Counted from the stretch's first letter, positions 1-9,252 are shown. The stretch is DNA of 64,000 nt from CAVTND01 sp963735955 (GCA_963735955.1 CAVTND010000016.1:407309-471308); one strand, 5' to 3'. Notes: generated from the letters alone by a model not told the origin. Numbers and translations: made by a program.

Positions 1-2836
1 TCGTCAGCGTGACGTTGTAGTCACCCTCGGCATCACCGGTCAGGACGTAGCGGTTGCGCAGATAGGACTGTCCGGTCTGCGCGGCGCCGGCATTACCGGT
101 TGGCTGGTGGCAGATCACGCAATTGGCCTTGATCACCGGGTAGACCGTGGCGTCGAACGCGCTGCGCGACAGCGGAGTTGCGGTGCGCACCGGACTGTTG
201 CTCACCGACACGTTGTTGAAGTACTGGCCGCCGAGGTCCATCCACTCGGTCATCAACCGCTTCTCGGCGGCGTTGAGCAGCGTCGAATGGTCTGGCGCGC
301 CGGCCGGTGGATTCGGATGCGCGGTGCGCGCCGCGGCCGAGGCCTTCAGCGGTTCGCCGAACATGATCTCGCCCAGGCGACTGCTGCGCGTCAAGCCGGC
401 AGCGTTGCCGGCCATGTTGTCCACCAGCGGCGAATTGCGCACGACCACCGGCACGCCTTCTTCAAGCCGTGTGACCGGCTGTCCGCTGACCGGATCAATC
501 ACCGGATCACCGACCAGCAGTTCCTCGTACGACACCAGGCGGCCGGTGCCCGCGACGGTGGCGCGCAGGTCGAGCTTGGCCGGGTCGCTGTGGCAGGTGG
601 TGCAGGTGTTGGCGCCGTTGGTACCGCGGCTGCGCGTCCAGAGCGGTGCGATGTGATCGGGGTAGTTGATGATGCCGTTGACCGGCACCGTCGTCGCGAG
701 GTCGTCCGCCGCATTGGTGTTGCCGGTGTAGCGCACGACGATGCTCGGGCGGGCAGTGACGCCGGCCTTGGTCGTGTCGGCCCAGTTGTCGGCATGGACG
801 AGATCGGTGCCGAGGTTCAGCGCAGTCGCATCGAGCCGCGTGCGGGTCGAAGCCATCGTCTCGCCGGATTGATGCGCGGCAGCCATCGCCGGCATCAGCG
901 CTGCGGGCAGCGAGTTGACGATCGAGCCCGAATTCAGAGAGGCGCCGCGCCGAGGGCTATGGCAGCCGTCGCAGGTGCGCCGTTCACCCGGTCGCACCTG
1001 GATCCAGTTCAGGTGAGTCTGAAGCGCACGACCCTTGGCGTCGAGAATCGACAGTGCCAGCGGCGTGTCGGCCGGCACCTGCAGCTTGAACGAGCCGTCC
1101 GGCTCCACTGCTGCGTATCCGAGGATCTGCTGCGGCTCGAATTCGGTCTCGCCGATCGCCTCGCGCATGCCGACCGCGCCCGCCTGCGGTGCGACGGCGC
1201 GTATGGCGCGCACGAAATAGGCCGGCGCACAGCGATACGCGGGATTGGCCGGGTCCTTGATCTTCACGAGATCCGGCACCTGCGAGCGTGTGTCGGCGGC
1301 GTCGACCGGAGCGGTCTTGGCGATGCCCGCGCTGCAGCCTGACTGCAAGTCCACCGGTGCGAGCATCGATTCGCCCATCCGATCGAGGCCGTCGGTGTCG
1401 TACACGCTACGCACCTCGATCAGTGCCAGGTTCTGCGCCTGCAGCACTGGATCGACAACGGTCGGTTGCGTGGCATTCGGTTCGGGACGCTGCAGGATCG
1501 CGACCGGGTCGGTGTACATGAAGCCCGACGGCGGTGCGGCCACGATCAGGAAGGTCTGCTTGGACGGATCGACCATGTAGATCGAGTAGACGGCGGGCGC
1601 GTTGTCCTGCACTGGCAGCAGCGCCTGCTGGGCGCGTGTCATCGTGTCGTCGGCGAGCATCGCACGCTCGGCGTCGGTCAAGGTAGCGCAGGGCACGACC
1701 GTGCCATTGCGCGTCACCTCGCACGGGCGATAGGCGACCAGCACGCGGTTGGTGCTATCCCACAGAGGGAAGGGCGCCGTGATGCGGCCGAACTGCGACA
1801 GGCCGCGGCCGAGATCGATTTCCTTCTCGGTCCACTGCACCTGGCCACCCTGGCCTACCACCACCTGCGCGTTGGCCGGCGTGTTCTGCTCGGAAAAATT
1901 GGCGGCGTCGATCAGCATCAGCGCTCCGCCTTCCTGCGTGCCCGACAGGGGCATCAGCGAGGACACCACCTTGCCCTTGTACGGACCACTCGGGTCCATG
2001 TCGCGCGGATGAAGGAAGCTGTTGCCGCCGCTGTGCGCGCCGTAGAGCACGAACATATCAGTGCCGTCGGGCTTGACGCGGAAGATGGCGAAACGATTTC
2101 GCGGGCCGACGTGCTCCCAGCGCGAGAACATGATGTCGCCGTTGGGCCGCACCACCGGGTTGCGGTCGTGGCTCTGGTTGACCGAGATCTGCGTGACGGC
2201 GCCACCGTTGCGGTCGACCGTGTGCAGGTTGAACACCCGCTCGCGCTCGTACTCGTCGACTGCAAAATAGGTCTGGCCGAGCGCCTGCGTCTTCGTCGTC
2301 GTCTGGCGATTGGAGGTGAACACGAAACCGCGGTCGGCCGGAAGGTAGACCGGATCGACGTCGTCGTCGGTGGTCGAGCTGGTGATACGGCGGAAGCTGC
2401 CGCACGACAGGCCGCCCGCCGTCATGTCGTATTCCCAGATGTTCCAGCGACCGGTGCAGGCCGGCACGCCGCCGACGCTCGACGTGTTGCTGGTCGGGCA
2501 GCGCATCGCGAACACGATCTTCTTGCCGTCGTACGACACTTCGGGGTCGGACACGTCGCCGTTGCCCTGCGTGATCGCGGTGGTGACGTTGAACTCGCGC
2601 GCGCTCGGCGACGACAGCTCGCGGATCATCAGGTCACCACCGGCGGCAAACGGGGCGCCGTTGGTGGGATTGACGTTCAGCGAGGTCGAACGCTTGGCGT
2701 AGGCAATCGGCACGTTGCCGGTGGCCGTCAGCGTGCTCGGCGCATCCGAGTTCGAGCCGGAGCACCGCCGCACTGAGCCACAGCCGCTGCAACCCGAGCG
2801 CTGCTGTAGCCAACGCATGAACTGGAAGTCCCTCAT
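1..2836 (-). CDS. HzsA-like tri-haem protein with N-terminal beta-propeller (3' end off window)
   Basis: One frame is open from an ATG at 2836 to the left edge, giving 945 visible codons without the C-terminus. A GGAGG Shine-Dalgarno lies 5-6 bases before the ATG. The first half has PD40/TolB-like propeller repeats such as DPEVSYDGKKIVFAMRC and RNPVVRPNGDIMFSRWE. The second half carries three c-type haem motifs: CDGCH (959-973), CTTCH (590-604) and CVICH (107-121). This arrangement matches proteins annotated as hydrazine synthase alpha-related (HzsA-like), which are periplasmic or lipid-anchored. The electron-transfer function is unknown, and anammox activity is not implied. The expected lipoprotein signal is garbled in this frame but readable in the neighbouring frame, pointing to two compensating indels between about 2765 and 2815. 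Confidence 0.8.
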   Translation of the reverse strand, partial: MRDFQFMRWLQQRSGCSGCGSVRRCSGSNSDAPSTLTATGNVPIAYAKRSTSLNVNPTNGAPFAAGGDLMIRELSSPSAREFNVTTAITQGNGDVSDPEVSYDGKKIVFAMRCPTSNTSSVGGVPACTGRWNIWEYDMTAGGLSCGSFRRITSSTTDDDVDPVYLPADRGFVFTSNRQTTTKTQALGQTYFAVDEYERERVFNLHTVDRNGGAVTQISVNQSHDRNPVVRPNGDIMFSRWEHVGPRNRFAIFRVKPDGTDMFVLYGAHSGGNSFLHPRDMDPSGPYKGKVVSSLMPLSGTQEGGALMLIDAANFSEQNTPANAQVVVGQGGQVQWTEKEIDLGRGLSQFGRITAPFPLWDSTNRVLVAYRPCEVTRNGTVVPCATLTDAERAMLADDTMTRAQQALLPVQDNAPAVYSIYMVDPSKQTFLIVAAPPSGFMYTDPVAILQRPEPNATQPTVVDPVLQAQNLALIEVRSVYDTDGLDRMGESMLAPVDLQSGCSAGIAKTAPVDAADTRSQVPDLVKIKDPANPAYRCAPAYFVRAIRAVAPQAGAVGMREAIGETEFEPQQILGYAAVEPDGSFKLQVPADTPLALSILDAKGRALQTHLNWIQVRPGERRTCDGCHSPRRGASLNSGSIVNSLPAALMPAMAAAHQSGETMASTRTRLDATALNLGTDLVHADNWADTTKAGVTARPSIVVRYTGNTNAADDLATTVPVNGIINYPDHIAPLWTRSRGTNGANTCTTCHSDPAKLDLRATVAGTGRLVSYEELLVGDPVIDPVSGQPVTRLEEGVPVVVRNSPLVDNMAGNAAGLTRSSRLGEIMFGEPLKASAAARTAHPNPPAGAPDHSTLLNAAEKRLMTEWMDLGGQYFNNVSVSNSPVRTATPLSRSAFDATVYPVIKANCVICHQPTGNAGAAQTGQSYLRNRYVLTGDAEGDYNVTLT

Positions 2837-2923
2837 GATTGCCTCCATGGAACCTCGCGGATGCGGGACGCGGTGATTGTCCCGAGACAGGCTCGCGTTG
2901 ATTGCCTGATGTAGTCGGCTGAT

Positions 2924-3969
2924 TCATGGTTTGATCTTGCGAGTCGCGGGTGATGGCGCTAGGCCATAGTCATGAGTGGTCGGCGCGGGATTTCCGCCGG
3001 CGAGCAGTCCCGCCGAGTAGTGCAGCCTGCCGGCCGCGTCGACGACAACCGCGTCGACGTCGGGGACCGACTCGACGATCGCGAATGCCCTTGCTCGGCG
3101 CCCAGCACGAACACCGTCTTCGACAGCGCCTCGCTGGTCAGTCCGTCCGGCGCGATCACGGTGACGCTGTGCACCGCGTGCGGTGACCTGCCGGTACGCG
3201 GATCGATCAGGTGATGGCAGCGCTCGTCGCCGTCATCGAAGTAGCGCTCGTAGTCGCCCGAGGTGGATACGGCGACATCCTCGAGCGGAAGCAGCGCCAC
3301 CACCTCACCCTCGCGGCGCGGATCGCGTACGCCGATCGTCCACGGCCGGCCGCAGCGATCACCCAGCATCCGGCTGTCGCCGCCGGCCGCCACCACCGCA
3401 TGGCGCACGCCATGTCCGGCGAGAATCGCCGCACCGTTGTCGACCGCGTAACCCTTCGCAAAACCGCCGAGGTCGATGCGCACGCCTGGACGCGCAAAGC
3501 GCACGGTACGCGTCGCACGGTCGAGTTGCAGATGCCGATAGCCGATCGATTCGCGCGCGACCGACAACTGCTCCTCCGTCGGCCGGATGCGCCGGCGATA
3601 GTCGTACAGAGTGGCCCGCACTTGCGTACGTGATGTCGAAAGCGCCGCCGGACAGCTCGGAAAACGCGATCGATTGCACCAGCAGGTCGAACAATTCGGC
3701 ACTGACTCTCGACCGGCGCGCGGGCAGCGTCACGGTTGATGCGCGATAGCTCCGACGACTCCTTGTACGGACTCATCAGCGCATCGATCCGGTGCATCTC
3801 GTGCATCACCGCGTCGATCGCTGCGGTGGCCACGACGCGATCGTCGCCCCAAGCCTCGACGTGGATCGCCGTGCCCATGATCGCCTCGTCGCGGCTGAAC
3901 CAGCGCCCGGCAGGACCGTACGCTTACCTGGGCGGGCGCCGAGCCAGGCTGCGCAGCGGCGCCTAGCAT
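2924..3969 (-). pseudogene. apbE: FAD:protein FMN transferase (ApbE), frameshifted
   Basis: ApbE covalently attaches FMN from FAD to Thr/Ser of periplasmic flavoproteins such as NqrC or RnfG. Pieces in three frames join into one family member: N-terminal MGTAIHVEAW and MSPYKESSELSRIN, then FSELSGGAFDITYASAG, then GGFAKGYAVD, AAGGDSRMLG and HHLIDPRTGRSPH, with the end at a TGA at 2924. At least four frame changes are needed, near 3095, 3625, 3715 and 3925. The N-terminus (ATG at 3969) reads as a short exported leader ending in APAQ. The gene follows the haem protein on the same strand, 87 bp upstream of its start. Errors in the sequence are as likely as genuine inactivation, because every conserved block is still present. 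Confidence 0.8.
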
Positions 3970-4595
3970 GAGCGCCCCTAGCCGTGCCCGACAGTGGGCG
4001 GCAGCGCGAGCCGGCGCACGCAGCCGTTTTCGAACGAAGGCGAATCTGTTTTCAACAATGGAAGGGTCGGTGCGCAGGCAGTGCCGAGCAGGAAGCTCGG
4101 GCTGCGAAGTCCGCGTCGAATGACAGTGAGTACGGGTTCGCCCGACTCTATCGTGTGCGGCGGCGTGCGGCAGTCATGAGGGTGGTTCCTTTGGGGGAGT
4201 CCGTTCGGCCGACCCATCGTCCGATTGGACGTGTGAATCAGGCCCGTACGCGGACCTCACACCTCGCTCCGGCGCCGGCCGAACACGGGTTCAGATGCTT
4301 CCACTCGCCAGAATGCTCCCTCGCGCTGCGCGCGGTCCCTCCACGAGGGACGTCGCCCGCCTTCGGGCGGCCGTGCGGCGGTCGGTGTTGCTCCCTCGCG
4401 CTGCGCGCGGTCCCTCCGCGAGGGACGTCGCCCGCCTTCGGACGGCCGTGCGGCGGGCTAGATGCCGTGGTTTCCACCGGCTTCTCTGCGCTGCAAGCGA
4501 TTCCCCGGTGTGCTGCAATTCCCTGTGGGCCGCTCCGCAAGCAGGCCCTCAGCCGAAGGAGTGTTGGCCTAGATGTCCGTGAGCAAGCACCTGCG
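3970..4595. other. 626-bp intergenic region carrying a tandem repeat
   Basis: This gap separates the 5' end of apbE from the ParA-like gene. I see no supported coding sequence. The short frames here lack ribosome binding sites and recognisable motifs. Its main content is the 75-bp duplicated, hairpin-rich block at 4315-4459. Confidence 0.6.
4315..4459. repeat. Two tandem copies of a 75-bp hairpin-rich unit
   Basis: Unit 1 starts at 4315 and unit 2 at 4390. They differ at only a few positions (CCACGAGGG against CCGCGAGGG, TTCGGGCGG against TTCGGACGG). Each unit contains short self-complementary stretches: CGCGCTGCGCGCG, CCCTC..GAGGG and CCGCCTTCGGGCGG. The second is shorter, stopping about 70 bp in. 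They resemble dispersed intergenic palindromic elements of high-GC Proteobacteria, but no third copy is seen in this window. Confidence 0.75.
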
Positions 4596-5480
4596 ATGCC
4601 GGTCGTAGCCGTCATCAATCGCAAAGGCGGCAGCGGCAAGAGCACGCTGGCCACGCACCTCGCTGGGTACTGGGCCAACGCCGGTGCCGCGGTCATGCTC
4701 GGCGACGTCGATCGTCAGCAGTCGACCCAAACGTGGTTGCGTCAGCGCAAGGCACGGCAACTCGGCCAGCGCAAGGAGATCGTCGGCTGGCGCGTCGATC
4801 CCGGGAGCATGGTCCGACCACCCGCCGGCATCGAACACGTCGTTCTCGATACTCCAGGGGGCCTGCGCGGCTTCGATCTGGCGCGCGTCGTGATGTATGC
4901 GGACGCAATCCTGATACCGGTCTGCAACTCGATCTTCGACCGTGAATCGGCGGCCGAATGCCTGGCCGAGCTGCGCACGCTCCCGCGCATCGCGACCGGC
5001 CGCTGCAAGGTGGCCGTGATCGGCATGCGGCTTGACGCTCGTACCAAGTCGGCCGAGGTACTCCAGGCATGGGCGATGAGCCTGACCGTGCCTTTCATCG
5101 CAGTGCTGCGTGAGTCCCAGACCTATGTCCGCTGTATCGAGAAGGGACTGTCGCTGTTCGACCTGCCGGCCGCTCAGGTCCGGACCGATCTCGCGCAATG
5201 GGAGCCGATCCTGGACTGGTTGCGCCCCATCATGCAGCCGGCCCAGCGGGCGGTCGATGATGCGCAACTGAATCCGCCACGGATCGCCGCGCCTGTCGGC
5301 TCGGCCGCCAACGGCGCCAAAGTACGGGAGACCGGGCGCCGTGAGCCCGAACCGATTGCGCCCGTTCGCCAGCATGCGAATCGCCCAGTCGAACCCGCAC
5401 CGAGCGTCCGCGCCGCTTCGCCATTGAACCGCCTGCTCGACGCGTTGCCGATTCCGCGATTCCTGCAACGCACGCCCTAG
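4596..5480 (+). CDS. ParA/MinD-type ATPase with Pro-rich C-terminal tail
   Basis: A 294-aa protein of the ParA family, which use ATP-dependent dimerisation to position DNA or protein cargo. The deviant Walker A KGGSGKST lies at about residues 10-17, a Walker A'-like GDVDRQQS at about 41 and Walker B VVLDTPGG near 88. The core ends near residue 215. It is followed by about 80 residues rich in Pro and Ala, ending in a hydrophobic-basic motif LNRLLDALPIPRFLQR that could be a partner-binding helix. The ATG at 4596 was chosen because the family begins just before the P-loop; its ribosome binding site is weak. No parB gene or clear parS cluster lies nearby, so cargo is unknown. A hypothetical gene follows 238 bp downstream. 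Confidence 0.85.
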   Translation: MPVVAVINRKGGSGKSTLATHLAGYWANAGAAVMLGDVDRQQSTQTWLRQRKARQLGQRKEIVGWRVDPGSMVRPPAGIEHVVLDTPGGLRGFDLARVVMYADAILIPVCNSIFDRESAAECLAELRTLPRIATGRCKVAVIGMRLDARTKSAEVLQAWAMSLTVPFIAVLRESQTYVRCIEKGLSLFDLPAAQVRTDLAQWEPILDWLRPIMQPAQRAVDDAQLNPPRIAAPVGSAANGAKVRETGRREPEPIAPVRQHANRPVEPAPSVRAASPLNRLLDALPIPRFLQRTP

Positions 5481-5568
5481 GCGGCTCGTCTCCCGGCGCT
5501 GCAGTCGGAGCGCGGAGTCGCTCTTGGCACTTTGACCGCGCTGTCATGCGGTGTGGCGCCCGAATTGA

Positions 5569-5584
5569 GGTGAGTCATCTCACC
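5569..5584. promoter_or_regulatory. Perfect inverted repeat, possible operator
   Basis: GGTGAG and CTCACC are separated by TCAT, midway in the gap between the ParA-like gene and the 151-aa gene. No T-run follows, so it looks more like a protein-binding palindrome than a terminator. Function is not established. Confidence 0.3.
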
Positions 5585-5718
5585 GAGAAGCGTGAACGGC
5601 TTTGTCAGTTCTGCGAAGTGGGCTGCCCTTGATTGCTCACCACCCCTACGGATGATGTGCAAGCACACATTGAACCGGTGAAATTCCGACGGTCGACCAT
5701 CTGACGTTCAGTACAAGG

Positions 5719-6174
5719 ATGGAACCAGCTCGTAAGGGATTATTCCAGCGGCGGTCAAAGTTGAAGCTGCCACAGGCATTGCGGGAAGGCGGATCGAGTC
5801 ATCGTGACCCGAGCGCGCTCACGGCGGCTGCGCCGCCTCCGCCAGCCCGCCGGCCGCGAGCCTCGAACGACGGCCTGCAGGAGCTGCTTGCGAAATCGCT
5901 GTGGCCCATGGTTGAAGCCGCGTTCCGGGACATCGAGGAACACATAGAGGCGCGTGTCTTCCGGCTCGACGATATGCAAGTCGTCATTTCTCGCCCGCTC
6001 GCGCGAGACGCAACCAATCGTGACGCGAAGCGGACAGTGACTCTCGAGCTATGGCCTCGGGCCGGACCACGCGTGCTCGTAGTCGAGTGGAGCGGCCGCC
6101 GACCATACATCGTGCATCGCCGGGACGGTGATTGGCTGCAACGCCTTGCCCGGATCTCACGTCAATCCCAGTAA
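5719..6174 (+). CDS. Hypothetical protein, 151 aa
   Basis: I do not recognise the family. The ATG at 5719 is preceded closely by AAGG. The first third is basic and then Pro/Ala-rich (AAPPPPARRPRA). The remaining 100 residues look like a compact mixed alpha/beta domain, with LQELLAKSLWPMVEAAF as a probable helix and TVTLELWPRAGPRVLVVEW as probable strands. No signal peptide or membrane segment is visible. It follows the ParA-like gene on the same strand and could be its partner, which is only a positional inference. Confidence 0.5.
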   Translation: MEPARKGLFQRRSKLKLPQALREGGSSHRDPSALTAAAPPPPARRPRASNDGLQELLAKSLWPMVEAAFRDIEEHIEARVFRLDDMQVVISRPLARDATNRDAKRTVTLELWPRAGPRVLVVEWSGRRPYIVHRRDGDWLQRLARISRQSQ

Positions 6175-6336
6175 TCGGAAAGGTTGCTCTGGAGGAGATG
6201 TGGGCGCAACTCGGCTTGTTCTGCCGCGAGCACAGTGCGAGTGAACGGCTAATTTGCGCGGAGTGAGGCGCACGCGCGAACTGTTGCCATGGTGGTCGCG
6301 GTCACTTGCATTGCCGCCCCGGATCCGTTAAGAAAT

Positions 6337-7209
6337 CTATCCCCGGCTTGGCCTCGAGGCGTCTGCCGAGCGGCGCATCATCATCAGCGCCAACAGCGCG
6401 GAGGCAACCATGAGGAACAGGCTCACCGCGTTGAGCACCGGGCTCGCGCCTTCGCGCATGCGTCCGTACATCATCACCGTCAGCGGCGCGTCGGAGCCGA
6501 CAAGCATCAGCGTGGTGTTGAAGTTCTCGAACGACATCAGAAAAGCGATCGCCGCGCTGCCCAGCACAACCGGCAGCAGGTACGGCAGGGTGACGGTGGC
6601 GAACACGGCAAGTCGCGACGCGCCCAGGTTGTAGGCTGCTTCTTCCAGCGTGATGTCGAAGCGCTTGAGCCGCGCGCCAATGGTCAGCGTGGCGATCGAG
6701 ACGATGTACGAGAACTGGCCCAGCACCACCAGTGGCAGGCCGGGGCGCAGAAAGTCCAGTTCCCACCCGAGAACGTCTTCTCCGAACTGCGCCAGCCGGC
6801 TCGCGAATGCCAGGATCGAGATGCCCAGGATCACGCCGGGGATAACAAGCGGCGCCAGCATCAGCAGCGACAGCACCGACTTGCCACGAAATCGCGTGCG
6901 CTCGATCAGGAATGCGTTGGCGGTTCCGACCGTCACTGATAGCAGCGTGACCCAGCAGGCCACGACCGCGCTGGTCCACAAGCTGCCAAGCAATTCCGCG
7001 TCGGCGAACAGCCCGATGCGGCCGGCGCCGGCGCGACCGGTGAACCAGTCGAGCGTGAAGCCGCGCCAGGGTGGCGCCGGGTAGGGCGCATCGTTGAACG
7101 CGAACACCGCCACAACGGCCAGCGGAACGAACAGGAACGCAAAGAATCCGATCGCATACACGACGGTGCTCACGCGCAACCAGGCCGGACGTGGCAGTGA
7201 GGGAATCAT
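6337..7209 (-). CDS. potC: Polyamine-type ABC transporter permease (PotC-like)
   Basis: A 290-aa inner-membrane permease of the spermidine/putrescine importer class. It has six predicted membrane segments, beginning with VVYAIGFFAFLFVPLAVVAVF. The cytoplasmic EAA loop reads EEAAYNLGASRLAVFATVTLP, close to the EAA-G-I-LP consensus that docks on the ATPase. The start ATG at 7209 overlaps the upstream permease stop in an ATGA, which indicates translational coupling. It is the last gene of a potD-A-B-C-like operon. Polyamine specificity is inferred from family membership; putrescine, spermidine or a related amine are all possible. Confidence 0.88.
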   Translation of the reverse strand: MIPSLPRPAWLRVSTVVYAIGFFAFLFVPLAVVAVFAFNDAPYPAPPWRGFTLDWFTGRAGAGRIGLFADAELLGSLWTSAVVACWVTLLSVTVGTANAFLIERTRFRGKSVLSLLMLAPLVIPGVILGISILAFASRLAQFGEDVLGWELDFLRPGLPLVVLGQFSYIVSIATLTIGARLKRFDITLEEAAYNLGASRLAVFATVTLPYLLPVVLGSAAIAFLMSFENFNTTLMLVGSDAPLTVMMYGRMREGASPVLNAVSLFLMVASALLALMMMRRSADASRPSRG

Positions 7210-8084
7210 CGCGTCATCACCTCGCCGAGGTTCTGCCCAGACAACTTCAGGCCCAGCCAGACGATCAGCGTCGAAAGCACCAGCAGCAGGAAACCGAACG
7301 CCGCGCCCTGCTCCCAGTTGAAGCGCGTGATGAACTGGGTGTAGATCTGCTCGGTGAACCACAGCGAGTTCTTGCCGCCAAGCAGCGTGGGCGTGAGGTA
7401 GTTGCCCAAGGTCAACATGAACACCACGATGCAGCCGGCCGCGATGCCGGGTGCGGCATGAGGAATCACGATCTGGCGCAGGATAGACGCGCCGGTGCCG
7501 CCCAGGTCGTAGGCCGCTTCGATGAGCGAATCGTCCAGGCTTTCCAGCGCACCGACGAGCGGCACCACCATGAACAGCAGCGAGCCGTAGACGAGTGCGA
7601 CGAGGATGGTCGCGTCGTGGTACAGCAGTTCCACGGGTTTGTCCGTGAGGCCGAGCTGCACCAGCAGGGCCGGCAGCACGCCCGATTCGCGCAGCAGGAT
7701 CATCCAGCCCAGCGTGCGCACGGTTTCGCTGACCCAGAACGGAATCAGGCACAGCACAAGGAGCAGCGAGCGGCCGCGCCCGCGCACGAGTTTCGCGATG
7801 GTCCAAGCGATCGGGAAGGCGAGCAAAAGCGTGGCTACCGTTGCCACGATCGACAAGACCGCCGTGCGCACGAAGGTGTGCCAGTACAGCGGCTCGTCGA
7901 TGAAGGTTCGGTATTGCTGCAGGCTCCATTCGTACTGGCGTGGGGCCACGCGCGCACGCAGCGACGACACTGCCAGGTCGACGTGCGGCAGCACGATCAG
8001 GCCCACCAGCCACAGCAGCGCGGGCGCGAGCAGCAGCAGGAACAGCAGGCGGGCGAAGGGCGCCGTGTTCGCGGAGGTGTTCAT
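7206..8084 (-). CDS. potB: Polyamine-type ABC transporter permease (PotB-like)
   Basis: A 292-aa inner-membrane permease, partner of the downstream PotC-like protein. It opens with the segment LLFLLLLAPALLWLVGLIVLP. A large periplasmic loop follows (about residues 40-75), then five more segments. The EAA loop is EAAYDLGGTGASILRQIVIP near residue 195. Its last base pairs overlap the potC start (ATGA). The ATPase gene ends 36 bp upstream. The whole operon is frameshift-free, unlike many neighbours. Confidence 0.88.
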   Translation of the reverse strand: MNTSANTAPFARLLFLLLLAPALLWLVGLIVLPHVDLAVSSLRARVAPRQYEWSLQQYRTFIDEPLYWHTFVRTAVLSIVATVATLLLAFPIAWTIAKLVRGRGRSLLLVLCLIPFWVSETVRTLGWMILLRESGVLPALLVQLGLTDKPVELLYHDATILVALVYGSLLFMVVPLVGALESLDDSLIEAAYDLGGTGASILRQIVIPHAAPGIAAGCIVVFMLTLGNYLTPTLLGGKNSLWFTEQIYTQFITRFNWEQGAAFGFLLLVLSTLIVWLGLKLSGQNLGEVMTR

Positions 8085-8120
8085 ATTCGGGTCGGCGGCG
8101 CGCAGGGCCCCGTGGCTCTT

Positions 8121-9242
8121 TCACTGCGACGGTGCAGTCACGGCAGGCTTCACCGCGAAGCACACGGCACGCTGCGGATCGAAGCTGAACGCCACCGTCT
8201 CGCCCACGCGCAAGTCGGCGAAGCTCCCGGTCTGCGGCAGCGCGATGCGGAACTCGGCGCCCGTGTCTACTTCGCGCAGCAGCACGGCGGAATTGGCGCC
8301 GTCGAACAGCAAGCTGTCTACCTGGCCGCGGTAGCGCGGCTGGGCGGCCGGCAACTCGTCGGCGTCGCGCGCCAGGCTCAGCGCTTCGGGCCGTACGAAG
8401 GCCTGCACGGCCTGACCCGCGACCACCGGATCGCTGCGACGGGCGGAAAGCAGCAGGCCTTTGTCCGCGCTCAGCTCGACCGTGTCGCCGCGAACGGCGG
8501 TGGCGCGCCCGTCGAACCGATTGTTCGCACCGACGAAACTGGCGACGAACGGCGTGTGCGGCTCGTAGTAAAGCTGCTGCGGCGTGCCGACCTGCTCAAA
8601 GCGTCCGGCGTTCATCACAGCTACATGGTCCGATAGCACAAGCGCTTCGGACTGGTCGTGCGTGATGTACACGAACGTGGTGCCGAAGGCGGCCTGCAAC
8701 TGCTTCAGCTCGATCTTCATGTGCTCGCGCAGCTTCAGGTCGAGCGCGCCGAGCGGTTCGTCCAGCAGCAACAGCGTGGGCTCCAGCACCAGGCTCCGCG
8801 CGATGGCCACGCGCTGCTTCTGCCCGCCGGAGAGCTGGTCGACACGCTTCGCCTGCGCCCCCGGCAGGCTCACGCGATCGAGCATCTGCGCGACGCGCCG
8901 CGCGATCTCGTTGCGCGGCACGCCGCGCCGCGCCAGGCCGTAACCCACGTTGTCGCCCACCGACATCATCGGGAACAGCGCCAAGTGCTGGAACACCATG
9001 TTCACTGGGCGGCGGTTCGGGGCCACGCCGTTCATCGGCCTGCCACCGATGCGGATATCGCCGGCGTCCGGCGCAATGAAGCCGGCGATCATGCGCAGCA
9101 ACGTCGTCTTGCCGCAGCCGGAGGGGCCGAGGATCGAGAAGAAACTGCCGTGCTCGACGCTGAACGAAAGTTCGTCGACGGCGGCGTGGCCGCCGAAGCG
9201 CTTGACGACGCGCTCGGCCTGCAGGTCGGGCGCTGTCGTCAT
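8121..9242 (-). CDS. potA: Polyamine-type ABC transporter ATPase (PotA-like)
   Basis: A 373-aa ATP-binding subunit. Walker A is GPSGCGKTT (about residues 39-47), the signature LSGGQKQRVA (about 138), Walker B LLLLDEP and the switch His in ITHDQSEA. A C-terminal TOBE-like regulatory domain (about 270-373) is typical of PotA/MalK-class ATPases. The ATG at 9242 starts the reading just before MTTAPDLQAERVV. A longer in-frame start at 9293 would overlap the substrate-binding gene and is less likely. The gap to the upstream potD-like stop is 10 bp. Confidence 0.9.
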   Translation of the reverse strand: MTTAPDLQAERVVKRFGGHAAVDELSFSVEHGSFFSILGPSGCGKTTLLRMIAGFIAPDAGDIRIGGRPMNGVAPNRRPVNMVFQHLALFPMMSVGDNVGYGLARRGVPRNEIARRVAQMLDRVSLPGAQAKRVDQLSGGQKQRVAIARSLVLEPTLLLLDEPLGALDLKLREHMKIELKQLQAAFGTTFVYITHDQSEALVLSDHVAVMNAGRFEQVGTPQQLYYEPHTPFVASFVGANNRFDGRATAVRGDTVELSADKGLLLSARRSDPVVAGQAVQAFVRPEALSLARDADELPAAQPRYRGQVDSLLFDGANSAVLLREVDTGAEFRIALPQTGSFADLRVGETVAFSFDPQRAVCFAVKPAVTAPSQ

Positions 9243-9252
9243 TGCGCGCAGG

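Noticed and set aside
107..2776. Two long rightward frames (107-1342 and 1466-2776)
   Set aside because: They are exact antisense-frame shadows of the haem protein, with Arg/His/Ala-rich composition, no motifs and no ribosome binding sites.
4238..5468. Leftward frames across the ParA-like gene and the tandem repeat
   Set aside because: Antisense to a gene with clear Walker motifs; the repeat portion gives low-complexity peptide.
6198..6266. 22-codon frame with GGAGG-like site
   Set aside because: Too short and without conservation evidence; the good ribosome site may be chance.
6337..8163. A 608-codon leftward frame covering both permeases
   Set aside because: The N-terminal half is an out-of-frame reading of potB. 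The real permease starts at 7209 with the ATGA overlap.
7191..8636. 481-codon rightward frame rich in Gln/Arg/His
   Set aside because: Antisense shadow of the pot operon.
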